NCBI RefSeq assembly: GCF_001189515.2
Contig: NZ_CP012069.2
Coordinates: forward strand, 1-64,000
Direction: 5' to 3'
Source of the DNA: Olsenella sp. oral taxon 807
GTDB lineage: Bacteria; Actinomycetota; Coriobacteriia; Coriobacteriales; Atopobiaceae
DNA length: 64,000 nt
Positions 61,716 to 64,000 of the stretch are shown in pieces. The notes beneath the pieces are model-generated. The model saw only the letters and a list, made by a program, of their open reading frames with translations. It did not search any database and was not told the DNA's origin. The translations under genes and the position numbers were made by a program. Position 1 is the first letter of the stretch. Every line of letters begins with the position of its first letter.

Positions 61716-62315
61716 CTACGAGAAGATACCGTGCATGAACTGGCGCACCGTCGCCTTGGCCTGCTCGTCGTCCAACCGTCCCTTGCCTTGGTGCCAGAAT
61801 GCGACGTCGGCGTTGAGCATCGCGACGAAGTGGGCCGCACAGGAAAGCTCCCGGCCGCGAACGCCCCCGTGGAACGTGGCAATGCCGCGAAATAAGCGGG
61901 TGACGATGGCGTACTGTTCGTGCGCGTACGGCTTTGCCATCCTGGCCACCGCAGAGTCGGGCGGCGCAAAGGACAAAGACAGCCTGAGGAGGTAGAACTC
62001 GCTGTCCTCCTGCGCGGCGGAGTAGTAGAGGCGTGCCACGCGCAGCAGGGCAGGCCGCACGTCGCGCCCGTACTCATGCGGGTGCGGCTCGTAGGCGCAG
62101 GCCGCGCCCAGAGCGCGGTTGAACGCGGCATAGCGCTCCTCAAGCACGGCCGAGAGCAGCCCCTCCTTGCTGTGGAAGAAGTAGTACAGCGTCGGCTTGG
62201 TGACGCCTGCCGCCTCAGCGACCTGCGCGACGCCGACGCCGTCATAGCCCCGTCGCGAGAACAGCCCCAGGGCGCAACGTAGGATGGCATCTCTGCTGTT
62301 GGTTTCATTTCCCAT
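61716..62315 (-). CDS. TetR-family transcriptional regulator
   Basis: 199 residues. RDAILRCALGLFSRRGYDGV, GVAQVAEAAGVTKPTLYYFF and HSKEGLLSAVLEERY form the TetR HTH. The ligand domain is unlike any specific class. It diverges from the GH13 gene, with operator-like dyads between them, so it probably controls that gene and itself. The hairpin ACGGTCC/GGACCGT (61622-61642) lies beyond its end. Confidence 0.9.
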   Translation of the reverse strand: MGNETNSRDAILRCALGLFSRRGYDGVGVAQVAEAAGVTKPTLYYFFHSKEGLLSAVLEERYAAFNRALGAACAYEPHPHEYGRDVRPALLRVARLYYSAAQEDSEFYLLRLSLSFAPPDSAVARMAKPYAHEQYAIVTRLFRGIATFHGGVRGRELSCAAHFVAMLNADVAFWHQGKGRLDDEQAKATVRQFMHGIFS

Positions 62316-62425
62316 GGGAGCAGTATATATCGAGAGGGGCGTCGATATATCGAGAGGGGTGTTGCTCGCGTCGTGTCGGCGACCGACCGGTCGGCGAAAG
62401 CCTGCGGCGGCACCAATCCCGAATC

Positions 62426-62468
62426 TTGACTCCCATATACCGTGCGGTATACTATCTACCGAACGGTA
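62426..62468 (+). promoter_or_regulatory. GH13 promoter with two operator dyads
   Basis: TTGACT (62426-62431), a 16-bp spacer and TATACT (62448-62453) form the promoter. TATACCGTGCGGTATA (62436-62451) is a perfect 16-bp dyad lying across it, and TACCGAACGGTA (62457-62468) is a second dyad. On the TetR side, TATATCGAGAGGGG occurs twice (near 62326 and 62347). Binding by the divergent TetR protein is likely. Confidence 0.7.
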
Positions 62469-62492
62469 TAGACCGAAGTCTGGGAGGCTGTT

Positions 62493-63737
62493 ATGGACAA
62501 TGGCATCGACATGGGTATCGTGTGGTGGCAGGTGTACCCGCTGGGATTCTGCGGAGCTTCCGTGCGTCCCACCTCGGAGGGGGAGCGCACGCTGACACCC
62601 CGGCTCGACCGACTGGGTGCATGGCTGGACTACGCCGTCGACATGGGTGTAGGTGGGCTGATGCTCAACCCGCTGTTCGCCTCTGAGACCCATGGGTATG
62701 ATACGACCGACTACTTTCGCATCGACCCACGCCTCGGCGACGACGCAAGCTTCGACCGCCTCGTCGCCGCCTGCCATGAGCGGGGGCTGCGCGTGATGCT
62801 CGACGGCGTGTTCAACCACGTGGGACGCAGCCACCCGCTATTCCAGGACGCCCTCGCCGGACGGGGGAACGAGGACCTGTTCTCCATTACGCGCCGACCC
62901 GACGGATCTGCCGACTACGCGACGTTCGAGGGCTTCCGAGAGCTTCCGGCGCTCAACCACGACTCTGGGCGGGTCGCTGGCCTCGTGCGAGACGTCATGC
63001 TCCATTGGATGCGACGCGGCGTCTCGGCGTGGCGTCTCGACGCGGCGTACGCCGTGCCGCCCGCCTTCTGGGCGTGCGTCCTGCCCGAGCTGCGGAACAC
63101 GTTTCCCGATGCCTGGTTCGTGGGGGAGGTGATCCACGGCGACTACGCAAGTATCGTGCGGCAGTCCGGGATGGATGCGGTGACGCAGTACGAGCTGTGG
63201 AAGGCCGTCTGGAGCTCGCTCAAGGACGGCAACTTCTTTGAACTCGACTGGTGCCTCAAGCGACACAATGGCCTCATGAGGACCTTCGTGCCGCTCACCT
63301 TCATAGGCAACCATGACGTCACGCGCATAGCCAGCATGGTCGGCAGTGAGCTGGCCGCCTTGGGGGCGACCATCCTGCTCACCGTGGGCGGCGTCCCATC
63401 CGTCTACTATGGCGACGAGCAGGCGCTGCGCGGCACCAAGAGGAAGGGGTTGGGCGGCGACGATGCGGTGCGTCCCACCTTCCCCGCCTCCCCAGCCTGG
63501 ATGACGGCGGAGGGGGAGCGGACATACCGCCTATATCATGACCTCATCGACCTGCGCAGGAGGAATCCCTGGCTCGCCCGCGCCACCACACGTCCCACCC
63601 GCCTCGCAAATCGCAGCTACTCCTACGATGCGAGTGGCCGTGGGGGAGAGGCCCTGCATGTGGACCTGCGTCTTGACCCGACGCCGCATGCGACGATCAG
63701 CTTGCGCGGCAAGGTCATCCTCGAGGTGGGCCACTGA
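62493..63737 (+). CDS. GH13 alpha-amylase-family glycoside hydrolase
   Basis: 414 residues, no signal peptide, so cytoplasmic. The four GH13 regions are intact: D104-G-V-F-N-H109, R181-L-D183 (nucleophile), E212 in WFVGEVIH (acid/base) and N273-H-D275. The short length and QVYPLGFCG start suit maltodextrin- or alpha-glucoside-cleaving enzymes of lactic and gut bacteria. GGAGG lies six bases before the ATG. Controlled by the divergent TetR gene; the effector is unknown. Confidence 0.9.
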   Translation: MDNGIDMGIVWWQVYPLGFCGASVRPTSEGERTLTPRLDRLGAWLDYAVDMGVGGLMLNPLFASETHGYDTTDYFRIDPRLGDDASFDRLVAACHERGLRVMLDGVFNHVGRSHPLFQDALAGRGNEDLFSITRRPDGSADYATFEGFRELPALNHDSGRVAGLVRDVMLHWMRRGVSAWRLDAAYAVPPAFWACVLPELRNTFPDAWFVGEVIHGDYASIVRQSGMDAVTQYELWKAVWSSLKDGNFFELDWCLKRHNGLMRTFVPLTFIGNHDVTRIASMVGSELAALGATILLTVGGVPSVYYGDEQALRGTKRKGLGGDDAVRPTFPASPAWMTAEGERTYRLYHDLIDLRRRNPWLARATTRPTRLANRSYSYDASGRGGEALHVDLRLDPTPHATISLRGKVILEVGH

Positions 63738-63768
63738 GGCGGGTGGCAGGCAGCTTTCTGGGGATACC

Positions 63769-64000
63769 CTAAAGCGCCGTGCCCCTCTTCGGGCGCCAGA
63801 ACCCGTCTCTCATGGCCCCCTCGTGCTCCAGCAGCCTCACCTTCGTGTCGATGCCGCCACCGAAGCCGGTGAGGCTGCCGTTCGACCCTATCACGCGGTG
63901 ACACGGCACAATGAGGCAGAGCGGGTTGCGGCCGACCGCCCCGCCCACGGCCCGTGCCGACTGTCGCCTGCCGGTCTCGGCCTCAAGGCGCTTGGCGATT
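63769..64000 (-). CDS. Methylated-DNA--protein-cysteine methyltransferase, C-terminal part
   Basis: The gene runs off the right end. Visible: RAVGGAVGRNPLCLIVPCHR, then VIGSNGSLTGFGGGIDTKVR and LLEHEGAM. PCHRV holds the acceptor cysteine that takes the methyl group from O6-methylguanine. It is convergent with the GH13 gene, 31 bp apart. Confidence 0.9.
   Translation of the reverse strand, partial: IAKRLEAETGRRQSARAVGGAVGRNPLCLIVPCHRVIGSNGSLTGFGGGIDTKVRLLEHEGAMRDGFWRPKRGTAL

Overview
The window is high-GC bacterial DNA. Its codon use, its Fe-S aldo/keto reductase, its AbiE, PIN and Fic modules, and a very large GC-rich RHS gene suggest a host-associated Coriobacteriia (Olsenella/Atopobium/Collinsella-like actinobacterium). 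That placement is inferred from protein style, because no rRNA or tRNA gene is present.

Layout. 0-4 kb: the tail of a glycine-betaine-type ABC transporter operon, an Rpn-family nuclease behind a perfect LexA-type box, and a reverse-strand ferredoxin-type aldo/keto reductase. 4.3-9.95 kb: an N-terminally truncated RHS/YD-repeat gene with a nuclease-like toxin tip, reached only through a one-base frameshift, followed by an overlapping candidate immunity gene. 10.0-14.0 kb: a decayed IS3-family element with a decayed IS21-family element nested in it. 14.0-25.1 kb: an orphan RHS C-terminal cassette with a GIY-YIG-like tip, at least three further tip remnants, and a run of large, mostly unrecognised genes that look like immunity genes. 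Two of these are TPR proteins and several are internally duplicated. 25.1-30.6 kb: IS1595 and IS630 remnants, an AbrB/PIN toxin-antitoxin pair, an AlbA_2/HTH ATPase-like regulator and blocks of intergenic repeats. 31.1-40.8 kb: a second run of immunity-like genes. 40.9-44.3 kb: repeats, a TfoX-like gene and a Fic protein. 44.35-46.14 kb: an intact IS1634-like element. 46-50 kb: a GNAT gene, decayed and semi-intact AbiE modules, a second IS630 remnant and an aldolase fragment. 50.6-64 kb: mostly ordinary chromosome (DUF1697, YhfC-like membrane protease, GNAT plus AlbA_2 regulator with a 10-bp repeat tract, PadR/DUF2812, zinc-ribbon protein, flavodoxin, YjdF remnant, XRE membrane regulator, TetR/GH13 pair, MGMT end).

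The biology centres on the RHS locus. One full RHS core carries one tip with its immunity gene. About 30 kb downstream holds displaced tips and the immunity genes that presumably outlived them. Several immunity-like genes overlap the stop of the preceding tip or gene by ATGA or GTGA, as expected for coupled toxin/immunity pairs.

Two repeat families stand out. One is a 60-61 bp element with inverted arms AGTGTACACAAA/TTTGTGTACACT. At least eleven full-length copies are present (plus a twelfth with a degenerate arm), several just upstream of immunity-like genes, and one is cut by the IS3 element. The other is a 31-bp-period array built on TCACGGAAAAGCGCAYTCTG, found at three loci and in both orientations. 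I know of no description of either family.
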